Assembly: GCA_021234155.1 (NCBI GenBank)
Contig: JAJEKV010000015.1
Location: 2,080,852 to 2,144,851 of the forward strand
Direction of reading: 5' to 3'
DNA from: Isoetes taiwanensis
Lineage: Eukaryota; Streptophyta; Lycopodiopsida; Isoetales; Isoetaceae
DNA: 64,000 bases
The notes under the pieces are model-generated. The model was not told where the DNA came from and did no database searches. It saw only the letters and a list, made by a program, of their open reading frames with translations. Positions 30,956-41,679 of the stretch are shown piece after piece. The translations under genes were made by a program, and so were the position numbers. Every line of letters begins with the position of its first letter. The stretch's first letter is position 1.

Positions 30956-33478
30956 TGAACTTGTTACGTTATAATGGATATCAATAGCTTTTCTTTTGAT
31001 TCATGAAACAAAGCGTAAAGTGGAACATGTATGGAGACAAAAACTCTTGTATTACATATCATAAGATATACAACTTTGGTCATATCGGATATGATGCCAA
31101 TATATACAAAATGTTGTTCATGTTTTATATTAACATTAATTTACATTCAAAATCGGTCACGGCCGATGTGAAGCCGTACATACATACTATTCTCTTTGTT
31201 TCAATATGTTACTTTCTTGCGGCTTGTCCATACTTTGGACATGCCATCTGCCCCAGCCCTCACGAAAGCATTTGCCTCCAAAGCGGTTTGTTGTTAGTAC
31301 ATCGGATGGATTGCGTAAAGGATTACGCTTCACACATATTTCTGCGGTGCGGTGCTATCAACAAACCCTCTAGCCATGGTTTTGAAGTGTCAAGAGACTG
31401 TGTCTTCAACATCACTTTCCCGCCATGAAGGTGGGCATATGCAATTTTCGTTGGGATTGAAGAGCATCTTGTACTTTCGGAGTCGTCTACTATTAGTGTG
31501 TTCTTTGTCATTCACAATGCGGATACTTCTCATATATAAACTCAATTGGCTTCAGATACAAAGGTTTGTCTTCACTTTGTCGCAATCCAGGAAAGGCGGC
31601 TCCAAGCAGTGGCTTCCATCAAAGGTGAACCTTAAGTCCCTTATCTGCGTCATTGTGAAGATTTTATCCACTACTCTTGATAGGTTCCATGGAGCTATTG
31701 ATGACCATATTCCTACTTCAAAGTGTTCAAATACAAATTCGTGAATTGGTCTAGGTGGGGCCTTAAAAACAACACTTTCTTGCCTATTATGTCATAATTT
31801 CCAACTAGGCGATCATCGATACCAAAGTCCTATGTATTTGTTTTGCCAAAACATTATTGATATCAAACACTATCAACCTTTTTAAATTACACGATATGAA
31901 AGAACATGCAATTTATCAATAAAGTATGGTGGAGTTGAATAAAAAGAGATTTTATTCAAATTCAATGAAAAAATGTGTATTTTTTAATCAAATAGTGTTT
32001 AGCATTGACAATAGGGAGAGGTGTTTCTCGTGCACATTTATTAGTACCCGGGTGGTCTAATAGTTTGGTCGCGATGTGAATGTGGTCTAACTCCTGAAGT
32101 AGTGCTCGGGTGAGAACATCACGACGATCAGATGCATACTTTGGCAAGAACCAGTTTCGGGTAATCTGCAAATGTGACAACAATACTTACATAATAAGTA
32201 TTAAAAACCATTTGTTTGCAAGACAAAAGAAGTGAGACACTCACATTGGTAGTTTTACCACACACGATTGTGTCTACAAACTTACCGCATATAAAATTTT
32301 GCAACATAGAGGCCACATGAATCCCCATCTTTTCTGCTTTGTGGACACTTATGAATCTTCACAAACCGGTGAAGGATTTTGTCCATGCTTCAAAAAAGTG
32401 GGACACTCGACACAACCCAGCGTGCCATAGTGAGGATATGGAGCACGCAAAAGACCGGATCTATTTTGTAGCAAATGAATGAAAGAAGTTGCTAACATGG
32501 TATCCAATCTACTCAATATTAATAAAAGGAGATGTGAAATACAAAATACCTCTTAAGTGCTAGCATGTCAGCGTCAATGTCCTCGGCGAGAATTGAAGAT
32601 CCGAATGTTGATGGTGTTCTTACTCTTAGTAAGTGCCATGTTGAAGATGGCCAAAGTGTGATGTTGAATTAACTCTACATAGCATTGGAATCATGATCCA
32701 TCACGCACTTCGACCAATTTATCCCTGTAAGAGCTACCTTTACAATATCTCTTCCACTTTCGGAGGCTGCCATAGATTTATCTTTTTCGCTTGCCTTGGC
32801 CCATGCCGCAAATTCCATGAAGTTTGTCGATTGGGAAGAACCGGGCGTCGACCTTCTTATCATCACGGAACACGAGCTGCGGTACCTATAACAAGTTGAA
32901 AAGGATAAAATTACTAACTTGACTTACACATACAAATGAACAAGTTCAAAGTCCAGTACCTGGCATACATATCCACATGCCGGTTGGAAAATTTCCCCAC
33001 ATCCATGTCCAGCACATCTTGTTCAAATAAATAACACTCCATTTCGGGCAAAGATCACGGGAAAATCCTTGCCTTCTTGAGCTTCATCATTCGGTTCAGC
33101 AAGGCATCGTATGGCCTGTATTCAGAACTGCAGTCTGGGTTCAATGACCAGTACATTTACACAAATCATCTACATTCGTCTACTACTATCCATATTATTT
33201 TAAAGTTTTTAACTTGGATACTAGATGTAAAAAAATGTAAGAAATGTAGATCAAGTTACTGTAGAGATCATTCTTACGCTTTCTGGCGATCTTTTGTTTT
33301 CTGAGTCGGTATCCATTTCCTTCCCTACTTTTTTTAGTTTCCTCACTTCAGATTCTTATTAGGTCCGAATCACCGTGCGCAACCTCTCCACGATTTCTCA
33401 TTGTCGGGAAATTCAGCGATCCTTTGCTATGTCGGAAGCAATATTTGACACAAACTTAAAAGTATCTGCTCTACATCT
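30956..33478. other. Relics of a minus-strand multi-exon gene or element, unresolved
   Basis: Short minus-strand frames look protein-like, for example FMEFAAWAKASEKDKSMAAS with IVKVALTGINWSKCVMDHDS (about 32820-32680), and NWFLPKYASDRRDVLTRALL with QELDHIHIATKLLDHPG (about 32150-32040). They are separated by intron-like AT-rich stretches. No family was recognised. They share orientation with the frames at 33.5-35.8 kb and may belong to the same decayed gene or transposon. Confidence 0.3.
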
Positions 33479-33525
33479 TGATGCTCGGAAGATTTCTCTT
33501 CATTAGGACACGTAAACATAGGATG

Positions 33526-33880
33526 TCATGGATTTCTCAATTTCTTTGTACCTTTGAAATAAAATGCTTTCTTACTGTTTCTCTTTGCTTCAATTGTCTT
33601 CTTCTGTGGCTTTTTAGGCGTGGAGTTCTTCTTTGGAGTCACATTTTCTGCTGCTGCCTTTACTTTTGAAGATGTGGCCTTAGCCTGCTCCCTCAATCTC
33701 TCGAGTTCCTCGTCATAATCTGGAATGTCACCATGCAGACCTGAAGTGCCAGCCTCCTCAACCTGTATCACCGCAGGAATAGTGATTTTGCTTTTTCCTT
33801 CAATCACTGCTTTCTTTCCCTCGGCTACATCTTGCACCTCAATTTTCTTTGGAACCTCCAAAGCTGTGGAAAACCGAACC
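33526..33880 (-). CDS. Basic/acidic hypothetical exon, minus strand
   Basis: After an acceptor TTTTCCACAG (about 33868) the frame reads LEVPKKIEVQDVAEGKKAVI, IPAVIQVEEAGTSGLHGDIP, DYDEELERLREQAKATSSKV and a Lys/Pro-rich tail (KKNSTPKKPQKKT) to a stop at 33526. The charged low-complexity tail would suit a nuclear protein. The family is not recognised. Confidence 0.4.
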
Positions 33881-34399
33881 AAGAATAAGAAATTGCTTCC
33901 TCGACACAATGCAAATTGAATTTGAAAACAAGCACGATGCGTGGTGTAATTTTACGCTTTCGATAGTTTTTGGTACTTTGAAGCTCGAAAATAAATCACA
34001 TAATGATCGGATATCGGTCTCAAACTAATGGGTCTCTAAGCGTTACGTACATATCAATAGATGTACATATTACTAGAACTGATCTACATTGAAGTACTTT
34101 GAGTACATACACATGTAAACTTGACTATTTATCTAGATGGAATGTACATGTAATGTACATGAATGTGCTCCAATGTATGCACATGTACACATCGGACATT
34201 ACATAAAATACCTCTAAATGTTACGCCACAAAACTCGATTACACAACTCCTAATTTTATGTATTTAAGTTCTACATTTAGGACCCTACAGCGTGAATGTA
34301 CAACATGTATGTAAGAAACACATATATGTATGACATGCAAGCCAAGGAACTATAAGTATAAAATAACCAATTACACTCCTACATCTTTGTAGCAAAACC

Positions 34400-35170
34400 T
34401 TAAGTCGCGACAATCTACATGTAAATGGATTCTACATGTAAATGGATTCTACATTGCAAGTAATCCCGGGTGCAGCAAATTGAACATAAATCATGAAATC
34501 TTTGCTTACCTCCGGTGTACACACCCAAGGTCTTTGAAATGTTATCGTCCCATTTGCATGCTCTTGGGCGAGGATAGTCCGGCCAGAAATAGAATATGAG
34601 AAACTTGAAGAAGATATGAAATGAATGCTGCATGGAGCAACTAGGATAGGTTCATTATTAGCAAAGCCATTCTTGCAAAACACACATCCACCTTACGGAT
34701 ATGAATTTTTCTTCAATTGGAGAGATCATTAAGCTTGTTTTGGGCTGAAGGAGAATCATTGCGAGAATGCATCATGTACTTATGCATATCATCAAGCCGT
34801 CTGCGGCACTCAAAACTGAACTTTGTGAGCCTCCTCAAGTTACGCAATCCTCTTTTCACATAACTCCTTCTCCCGAATGGCTTTCTCCAATGGCTCCGAA
34901 CTCTCTCAGCATTTCTTCCTTCTGGTTCTATCCCTCATCAAAAGGTCAACCTCTGCACTTGCACGGTCTTGATGTCTCTCTTATTACGCTTGGCGTCGTC
35001 GAGAACACTATTGATGTCTTCTTGTATCGTGCTAGGTCCTCTTCATGTGCATCCTTTCTTCACGAAATCTTATTTATATTGTCACGTAATTACATGCGCT
35101 GGATTTTCGGTTCTTCAACCTTGGATGTCTTTGCTAATTAACTCTCCATGACACCTTCTTTGCAGCGAGG
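34400..35170. other. Broken minus-strand frames and a 19 bp tandem repeat
   Basis: CTACATGTAAATGGATT is repeated back to back at 34417 and 34436. Minus-strand frames at 34432-34683 include WVCTPEVSKDF and PILVAPCS. At 34780-34940 a stretch resembles a charged coiled-coil (EPLEKAIREKELCEKR), but frames change repeatedly. A decayed exon series of the same unknown gene is likely. Confidence 0.25.
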
Positions 35171-35173
35171 AGT

Positions 35174-35841
35174 TTACGCAAATTCAAGCTCTTCCTTAGG
35201 GTAAAATCCTTGCTGAAATTTAGGAACCTTGGATGTGGATTTAGAGGTCCCAATTTCTTTTGTAATAGCAGATTCTTTTGCCCCTCCCTTTGCCAAATCT
35301 TTGGCCAAAACTTTAAAAGTATCCCAATCTACTTTTTTACCTGTCAATTGAAGGGCAAATGCACGAGCAAAGTACATGGCGATTTGTGACCTTCCGCTTA
35401 CCAAAAACAATTTCATAATGTTTGTAGAAGTTCTCGGCCCACTCTGGCTTCACGCTAGATTCTTTGAACCCCCGTATATCTTTGGGCCCCCACTGCTCGT
35501 CCATTATCTGTTGTAAATCTGGAAAAATTTCATCTGCATTGACACATCTTACATGCTTTGCTTCCACAACAGCGGGTTCTTCACAAATAAGTCTTCTTTT
35601 TGGCCCTGGTTCCTCAGAAGTTTGAACCTTCCTCTTGTTTTTTTCGGCTTTCTTTTTCAAATTTTTGTTTAATCTGGGTGACTTCCGGGAGGCAAAGGCG
35701 TCTATTGCTTGGATTTGGGCAAGGATTTCGAGGAAGAAGAATAGTTACAGTCGAATTACTTCGTTGATCACTCACAAACACAAAAAATTGAAATCCGAAA
35801 AATTGCAATGAAGGTCCGTTCTGGTTGCCACTGCCACTCAT
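35174..35841 (-). pseudogene. Hypothetical protein, frameshifted, minus strand
   Basis: A start at 35841 gives MSGSGNQNGPSLQFFGFQFF, followed after a frame change by a Lys-rich segment (KKKAEKNKRKVQTSEEPGP) and FPDLQQIMDEQWGPKDIRGF, KPEWAENFYKHYEIVFGKRK. A second frame change leads to SGRSQIAMYFARAFALQLTG, KKVDWDTFKVLAKDLAKGG and a stop at 35174. At least two frame changes within 670 bp indicate a pseudogene or unseen short introns. No family is recognised. It begins about 90 bp inside the palindrome at 35929, suggesting it belongs to an element inserted there. Confidence 0.4.
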
Positions 35842-35928
35842 AATTTTGAATTGCTGACGTGGCTACTCCTAATCATTACATATCCCAACTAACTAAAATT
35901 CAAAAAAATAACAAAAACGGGTGCCTAC

Positions 35929-35958
35929 ATGCCCTACATTATACATAATGTAAGGGCA
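35929..35958. repeat. Near-palindrome at the end of the transposase-like gene
   Basis: TGCCCTACATTA and TAATGTAAGGGCA flank a few bases at about 35930-35958, forming an imperfect hairpin. It lies 30 bp beyond the last recognisable residue of the transposase-like gene, where that gene loses similarity, so it may be the terminus of an inserted element. Confidence 0.5.
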
Positions 35959-36635
35959 TTTTTTTTAGACACACTAGCTTTCTTTTACCCGCTTCTGCTG
36001 GGAGATTCTCCAGAAGCTCCTTAAATTGTTTTGCCTGCCATTGGTACCTGAAATTATGCAGTGGAAAGATTTTTAGACGCTCTTTCAGTTTATCCAGAAG
36101 CTCCTTGGGTTCTGTCGTATTGTACTGATGAGTCAGTCTCCTACCAGAACTCGAGACGTTGTCTTTTTCATAGTCAATGTACTCCCATTTTACTTTCCTG
36201 TTACTGCCACTTTCTTCCATGGGACAGGTCTGAAACTTCTTGATTCCACACAGCTCACAATCTTCAAGGATGCACGCCTTCTTGTGAAACTCATCTAATT
36301 CACTCTTTGGACACAATATAGATCTCCACAAGCTTCCTGTACTTGCAATTTTATGTTGGTGTGCTCTGCATTGATCAAGTTCATGTGATCTACAAACATC
36401 GCAGGTGCAAGTGCAATTCTTCGGATGTTTGGTTCTCATCCCATTGAGTCCATCCACTAGCATTTGCATCCTCACGTGCTGAATGCAACAGCAACTATTG
36501 AAGTCCTTCAATTTCACAACAAACCACATCTGCATGAAATGAACACTAAACTGTTAGGATGTTGTATACCACACCAAACCATGCACTATACCATGCACCA
36601 CACTCATCATATTCACCAGAACGAGCACCTTAGTG

Positions 36636-37240
36636 CTGTGTACATTACCACACATCAGACCACACCCACCACATACCACACCATTCACCACACACCATAC
36701 ACCAAATGGTGGAGTGTGGAGTGGTGGTGGAGTGTGGTGGTGGGGGGTGGTGGAGTGGTGTGTGGTGGTGGGGGGTGGTGGAGTGGTGTGTGGTTGTGGT
36801 GGTGGTGGGGGGTGGTTGTGGTGTGTGTGTGTGTGTAGTGGTGTGTGGTGGTATGATGTGGTGTGATGGAGTGAGGTGGTGGGGTGTGGTGGTGGTGGTG
36901 GTGGTGGTGTGGTGGAGTGTGGTGTGATGTGGTGTGGTGGTGGTGGTGGTGGAGTGTGGTGGAGGGGTGTAGTGTGGTACACGGTTGAGTATGGTGGTGG
37001 TGGTAGAGTGTGGTGGAGGGGTGTGGTATGGGATATGGTGGAGTGTGGTGGAGTGTGGTGGTAATGGACAATGTGGTGCATGTGGTGGTAATGTGGTGGT
37101 CGCAAAGATGTGGTGGCAGTCTATGGTGGTGGGATAGATGATGGGGTGTGGTGACCATGGACATAACGCACCCCGCACCGCACCGCACCGCACCATCACG
37201 ACACCACACTACACATCACATCACATCACATCACTTTTAT
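36636..37240. repeat. GT-rich strand-asymmetric satellite (GTGGTGG / GTGTGGTG words)
   Basis: From about 36700 to 37110 the plus strand is almost only G and T, with rare A: units such as GTGGTGGAGTGTGGTG and (GTG)n. It is flanked by C/A-rich mirror-like text (ACCACACC words at 36636-36700; CACCGCACCGCACC and CACATCACATC at 37165-37230). The strand switches make large imperfect inverted repeats. The long ORFs over it are repeat artefacts. It lies in the intron of the transposase-like gene. Confidence 0.9.
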
Positions 37241-37383
37241 CCTACCCGATCGACATAAAAAATCGCCTAGCCTTTGCTCTCATAAACATTTCTGAAATTA
37301 GGTACACCACGATAATAATTACATTCCTCTTCTAATCATTAGAAAAAGATCTGGGTCCTAAATCCTGTTCCTGCGTCTGATTT

Positions 37384-37700
37384 TTGGCGTTTCATTCTCA
37401 ATCGAACAAGTTCATTCCGGCAATGGTAGGGATGTTCAGAGATCGCTACGGCTATTCTAGGGTGAGCGAGGAGGGCATTCGGCATATGTTAAATAGGGCT
37501 CGTGACCAATCTCTGAAGGTGGAAATGCGTAAATTCACCTTCTTTGCTGATTTTGAATCCAACATAAAGGCATACAACAGACTGGATGCTGGGCCTTCAA
37601 TGGCTATGCTTGGGGGTAGATTGACAGGAAGTGAGCTCTTAGACAAGGTCCATGACCTTATGTTACATGTTGTTGCAAGGTCAGCTGGTTTATTTGTTCT
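37384..37700 (+). CDS. Exon-like plus-strand ORF, unknown family
   Basis: The frame reads NKFIPAMVGMFRDRYGYSRV, SEEGIRHMLNRARDQSLKVE, FTFFADFESNIKAYNRLDAG and LTGSELLDKVHDLMLHVVAR, then meets a possible donor (AAG|GTCAGC) near 37680. Amino-acid composition is protein-like, without low complexity. It is on the strand opposite to the transposase-like gene and inside its intron. No family is recognised and no partner exon was found. Confidence 0.35.
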
Positions 37701-37739
37701 CTGTCACTTATGCGCTCCGAAGTGCGCTTGAAGGAATTC

Positions 37740-38323
37740 TTGGCGGGGGTTGCGTTCTTACCACCGGGGGATGCGAGGAAGCAGCGGCAAACCTCATCCT
37801 ATTAAATTGAGGATGGCTTGAGAAAGCTTAGAAGCTTTAGTGCAGAAAACAATAATTTTGGATGCATCAGTTCTCGAGCCAGTCATACCAGCATTTCCTG
37901 CTGCTTAGGAAATGCATGTAAATTTAGTTCTCGGGCACAGAGCTTTCAATGGAAATCAAATTTTGTAAAGCCAAATTTTATAAGATCTTTTTTTAATATA
38001 TTATACTTTCCAACAGAGTTGTGCTCGAATCTGACAAAAAATTGTCTTTATTCAACAAAAATATGTACTTCTTAGGATCAGTTAGTTATCTATCATTCTC
38101 AAATATTTTTAGACTGTACACACACCCAGTAAAGGAGTACTCAATTCTGTCATGTTCTAATATTCCAAACATTAAAAATTGCATTTCAGACTAGAGTCAA
38201 CTACACACAATTCACATGCTGCATGCAGTACACCACAATCACTGTACAACACAATAACCACCACATGCACCGCCACACTAAGCACCATAACTAAGAAAAC
38301 ATGAATAACAGAAATAAACTAAC
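37740..38323. other. Intronic/intergenic spacer
   Basis: AT-rich, no supported ORF. It completes the intron between the two transposase-like exons. Confidence 0.4.
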
Positions 38324-39331
38324 CTGCGATTCCTCCAGATAGTGGGCAGCATGTTCTTCTCTTACATTTCTCTCCAATCTTCTAGTTCTAACATCCTTTG
38401 TGTTAGGAAACACTCTGGTGTTCTCAATCCAAAAATTTTGAATCTTTTCTATATGTTCATCTGAAATTGCATCGAATCTTTTAGCCCTCTTGTAAGAAAC
38501 CCATTTCCCACCATTGTAATCGATCTCTTTCCTCTTTTTCTTTGCCTTTTGTAGATTTCTTGGGTGAACACCTAATACATTTCCAAGATCTCGCTGGCTG
38601 ATTTTGTCACTTGTTTCAGAATCTGCACGGCGTGGTATAGACATTGCAAGGCAGCTATTCTTGGCTGCTAGGCAGTCATTGCTGGTAGAGAGTTTGACAG
38701 TCTGCATGGAGTCCCAGAGGCTCCTTATAACGATGCTCTTGGCTTTCAAATCCTTTAATTCTTCACCTATGAATTTTTCCAATGTTTTATCCCTCAAAAA
38801 CTCAAGTAAAATTTCTTTCTTCATGCTATCCTCCATTCTTTTGGTCTGTTTATGGAAAGATGTTAGCAAATTAAGGACAATACGTCGTTTACTGCTTGCA
38901 CTTCTTGATGAACGGGATCCATCTGCCAATTCTGCAAGCTCCAATTTTTCTTCTCTTCTTCTTTTCCTCTGGCGTCTTTTCTTCAACATTTCTTGTTCCT
39001 TGGTTCTTCTTCGTTTTCTCCTGTCTGAAATGCCGGTTTGTGGACAGATTACCTCATTGACATCCATATCCACAATGGATTGGAGCTTGCAGCAGGGAGG
39101 AAACCAAAGAACAGGTCGTAGGCAAAGAACAGGAAGGGGCCAAAGAATAGGAATTTGAATTTTAGTTTTTGAAATTAGAATTTCCCCCACAAATTGGGAC
39201 TATATTCTTAAATAACGGCAGCTGAGCGGGGCCATAATTATACTTTCATACCACAAAAGTGGTGGATGCAACGCCACATTTTGGGGGGACAGGGGGGACA
39301 GCCGAATTGGAACACCACATCGTGCTTTTAC

Positions 39332-39550
39332 CCCAGCACTAGTTTTAGACAAGTCCCCATACTCAAGGGCTTTACGATCAGGGCGAAGACGAGAATCCGA
39401 AGGAAGCAAATTATCTGGCGCTGTCTCAAAGCTATTAATTTTATGGACAAAGTATGTATATTGAAACTTGTCATGTTGTGGAACATCTGCCACCCTCCAA
39501 ATCTCCTTCAATTCAGTTCCAGGAAGTGGCTCCCCATCTGCATCACAGGG
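39332..39550 (-). CDS. Isolated oxysterol-binding-related protein (ORP) exon
   Basis: On the minus strand, from acceptor AGTTATCAG to donor CTGG|GGTAAAAG (GT at 39331-39330), 219 bp (73 codons, phase 0 at both ends) read [38 protein letters not shown] and [20 protein letters not shown] then SK. The S-D-S-R-L-R-P-D motif and the preceding F-x-H-K-I-N-S-F are hallmarks of the C-terminal end of the OSBP-related ligand-binding domain, which transfers sterols or phosphoinositides between membranes. The exon has no stop. No other ORP exons (such as the E-Q-V-S-H-H-P-P signature) are recognisable on either side, and the transposase-like gene begins 265 bp downstream. So it is an orphan exon, either captured by a mobile element or left from a broken gene. 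Confidence 0.7.
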
Positions 39551-41320
39551 CTGATAACTTTAGCTGTTGACTTTAGAAACGTTGGATCAAGTATTTAGAT
39601 CAACGCATTTGAATTGAACTGGAATAAATGCCCTAAAGCAGTACAGCTTGGCACCAAGGTGTATAAACTCTTTCCAGGCTGACAAAAAACACACATCAAT
39701 TGTAAGAATGGTACAGGCTGGAGTGTTACATAAATAGAACCAATACTTCAAAGGCAACATTACTTCTCTAAATAACGTTTGAAATGTATCTTCTAGTCTG
39801 GGGGCAATTACTGCCACCCTAGAATTAGATTCTAAAGACATCTTGCTTATGAGAACTTATCTTCTTTAAGCACATGATTTGAGAAATTATAATAGTAATG
39901 TGGATAAATCAGCAGTAGAGCAGTAATGTGGCTAGATTCCTTCTATAACAGCAGTGGAAAATTGTGAGGAACTGGAAAGCCCTGTTATAAACATTCATGA
40001 AAGTTAGGCTTCAGCTATGAACTCTATAGTATTGCATGTAGAAGCGGAGGTATGCTTCATATGTAACACAAGATTATCATGGAAGTCTTAAACATCTACA
40101 ATTGTTCTCATTATTTTGATTTGCTGTATGAGTGCTAAAAGGATAGCAGAGAAAGTTTGAAGTAGTATATAGAAATTGTCTTATCAAGATAGTAGGTAGC
40201 TGCCTTTGCAATTTGACTAAAGAGAAAATAAGACTTCAGTGACCTCAAAATAACTAGTTCATGAAGCATATGTATGGAATAGTGCTTTGTGCTTCAGTGC
40301 GGCAAGTGTACTAAGAACATGAAGGGAAGCAAGTTTATCAAAATTCATTAAATATCATCATTTTCTGCACGCATTGCCGTCTATGGCTAAAGCTTGGCCG
40401 GAAGCAGAAATTTTTATAAAAATGCCTATCGCAGGTATTTCAGTATTGAAAGAAGCTAAAGTTGATTTTGGACTGGAGTTACAACCTTTACAATCAATAA
40501 AAATCCGATTCTGGGCTGTTTTTTATCAGATTCTTGCTTCTTGCCAATCTTTTCCAGAAATTTGGCCCCAAAGCTACAACTTTAAAATCTGTCACAGAGT
40601 TACAAGACATAAGTTTTCGCATAAGTTTTCACACCTTCTTTGGCAAGCTATTGTAGGTACTGCATTGGTTTTATGGTTATTTACAGATGAGCTGAAGAAG
40701 CATTCAACTAACAGTAGGTGCTTTGATTTTCCCATGTAAAGAGTCACTGTTGATGAACGGCTCTCATAGGTATCACTTTGGATTTGATCTTAATTGTTCG
40801 ATTTGTGTAAGTAGAAGCAGCGTTTTTGGCTGGATGCATCAACTGTGATTATGTCAGCGGTAGCAGGGACCTTGACTTATTTAATACAATGCAGCCATCG
40901 TTTATGAATTGTGATTTGCTCTTCTTAACAAGAGAAGCTAATGAATAAGGCAAGGTGCTCCATTACCAGATCATAACAAGGGTACTTGACTATGATGTTT
41001 CTGTTATAGCTTAAGTGGTGGTGCCTTCTTATGAACTAGGACAGCCCACGGCTCAGTTAATTGCAGTAGAAGATTGAACAAACAAATGTAGTTCCTAATT
41101 TTCGTGCCTTTTTAAGGACATGGATGATAATAGAGATTTCTAAAGAGACTAATAAGTAACTGCTTACCAAAAGCATACTCCATAAGAAAGTCATTCTATA
41201 GTATATAAGTTCCTTTTTGCACCCAGAAGAAGTATTTACCTATTTGCTTGAAACCACATGCAAAGTTACAATTTAGTTTAGAATTATATAGCTCTAATCT
41301 CAAACAGAATAGAGCTGGTA
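39551..41320. other. About 1.8 kb with no assigned gene
   Basis: A minus ORF at 39587-39841 and a plus ORF at 40374-40739 (121 codons, IKMPIAGISVLKEAKVDFGL) are open but show no known domain. Upstream ORP exons would be expected here if the ORP exon were in place, and none is seen. Confidence 0.3.
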
Positions 41321-41327
41321 ATTTTTT

Positions 41328-41382
41328 CACTGATTTATGTTCCAAGGTTATCTTTCACTGATTTATGTTCCAAGGTTATCTT
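41328..41382. repeat. 26 bp tandem repeat x 2
   Basis: TTTCACTGATTTATGTTCCA is repeated with the following AGGTTATC at about 41328 and 41354. Confidence 0.85.
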
Positions 41383-41651
41383 GGGACTACAATGTGCATT
41401 GCACACTTATTTTGTGCAGACCAACATGCCCATATAATAATACAATGGAATGCATCAGCTGCCCAAATCACAAGCTGAAATTGTTCTCGTTGGAAGACAT
41501 GCAGTGACACGTTTCAATGGGTGATATACGAGACAACTCAATGCCAATTCAGATGACCACTAGACAAATAGCCAATGCACAAATTATTACTAAAACGGGG
41601 TTGTACATATCCCACAACCCCAAATCGTCCTTTTCCAGACATAATCACTCC

Positions 41652-41679
41652 AAAAAAAAAAAAAAAAAAAAAAAAAAAA
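41652..41679 (+). repeat. Poly(A) tract at the border of the segmental duplication
   Basis: An uninterrupted run of about 28 A lies directly against the first base of block A1. In copy A2 the same base is preceded by a short ATAAAAAAC. A retroposon tail or slippage at the duplication edge is possible. Confidence 0.8.

Larger units (their letters stand above)
35989..39067 (-). pseudogene. Transposase-like gene, two exons, lacking its expected catalytic C-terminus
   Basis: Exon 1 (39067-38324, 248 codons from MDVNEVICPQTG) has a very basic N-terminus (RRKRRRTKEQEMLKKRRQ), then ISQRDLGNVLGVHPRNLQKA, a helix-turn-helix-like segment. It ends with a run through AISDEHIEKIQNFWIENTRV and HAAHYLEESQ at donor CAG|GTTAGT. 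Exon 2 (36529-35989) follows TTTCATGCAG in phase. It has clustered Cys/His (CCCIQH, CTCTCDVCRSHELDQCRAH, CILEDCELCGIKKFQTCP) and KELLDKLKERLKIFPLHNFR then YQWQAKQF, ending at GCGG|GTAAAAG. This order matches a family of transposase-like proteins common in cnidarian and echinoderm genomes, possibly of the Sola group, in which a D-F-x-E-N-Y catalytic motif comes next. That part is not found downstream. The intron is 1.8 kb. Family placement is from memory of motif order. Confidence 0.5.

Noticed and set aside
36464-37209. Several long ORFs (up to 184 codons) on both strands
   Set aside because: They translate the GT/AC satellite into His/Thr/Pro or Gly/Val/Trp runs; open frames there follow from the base composition.
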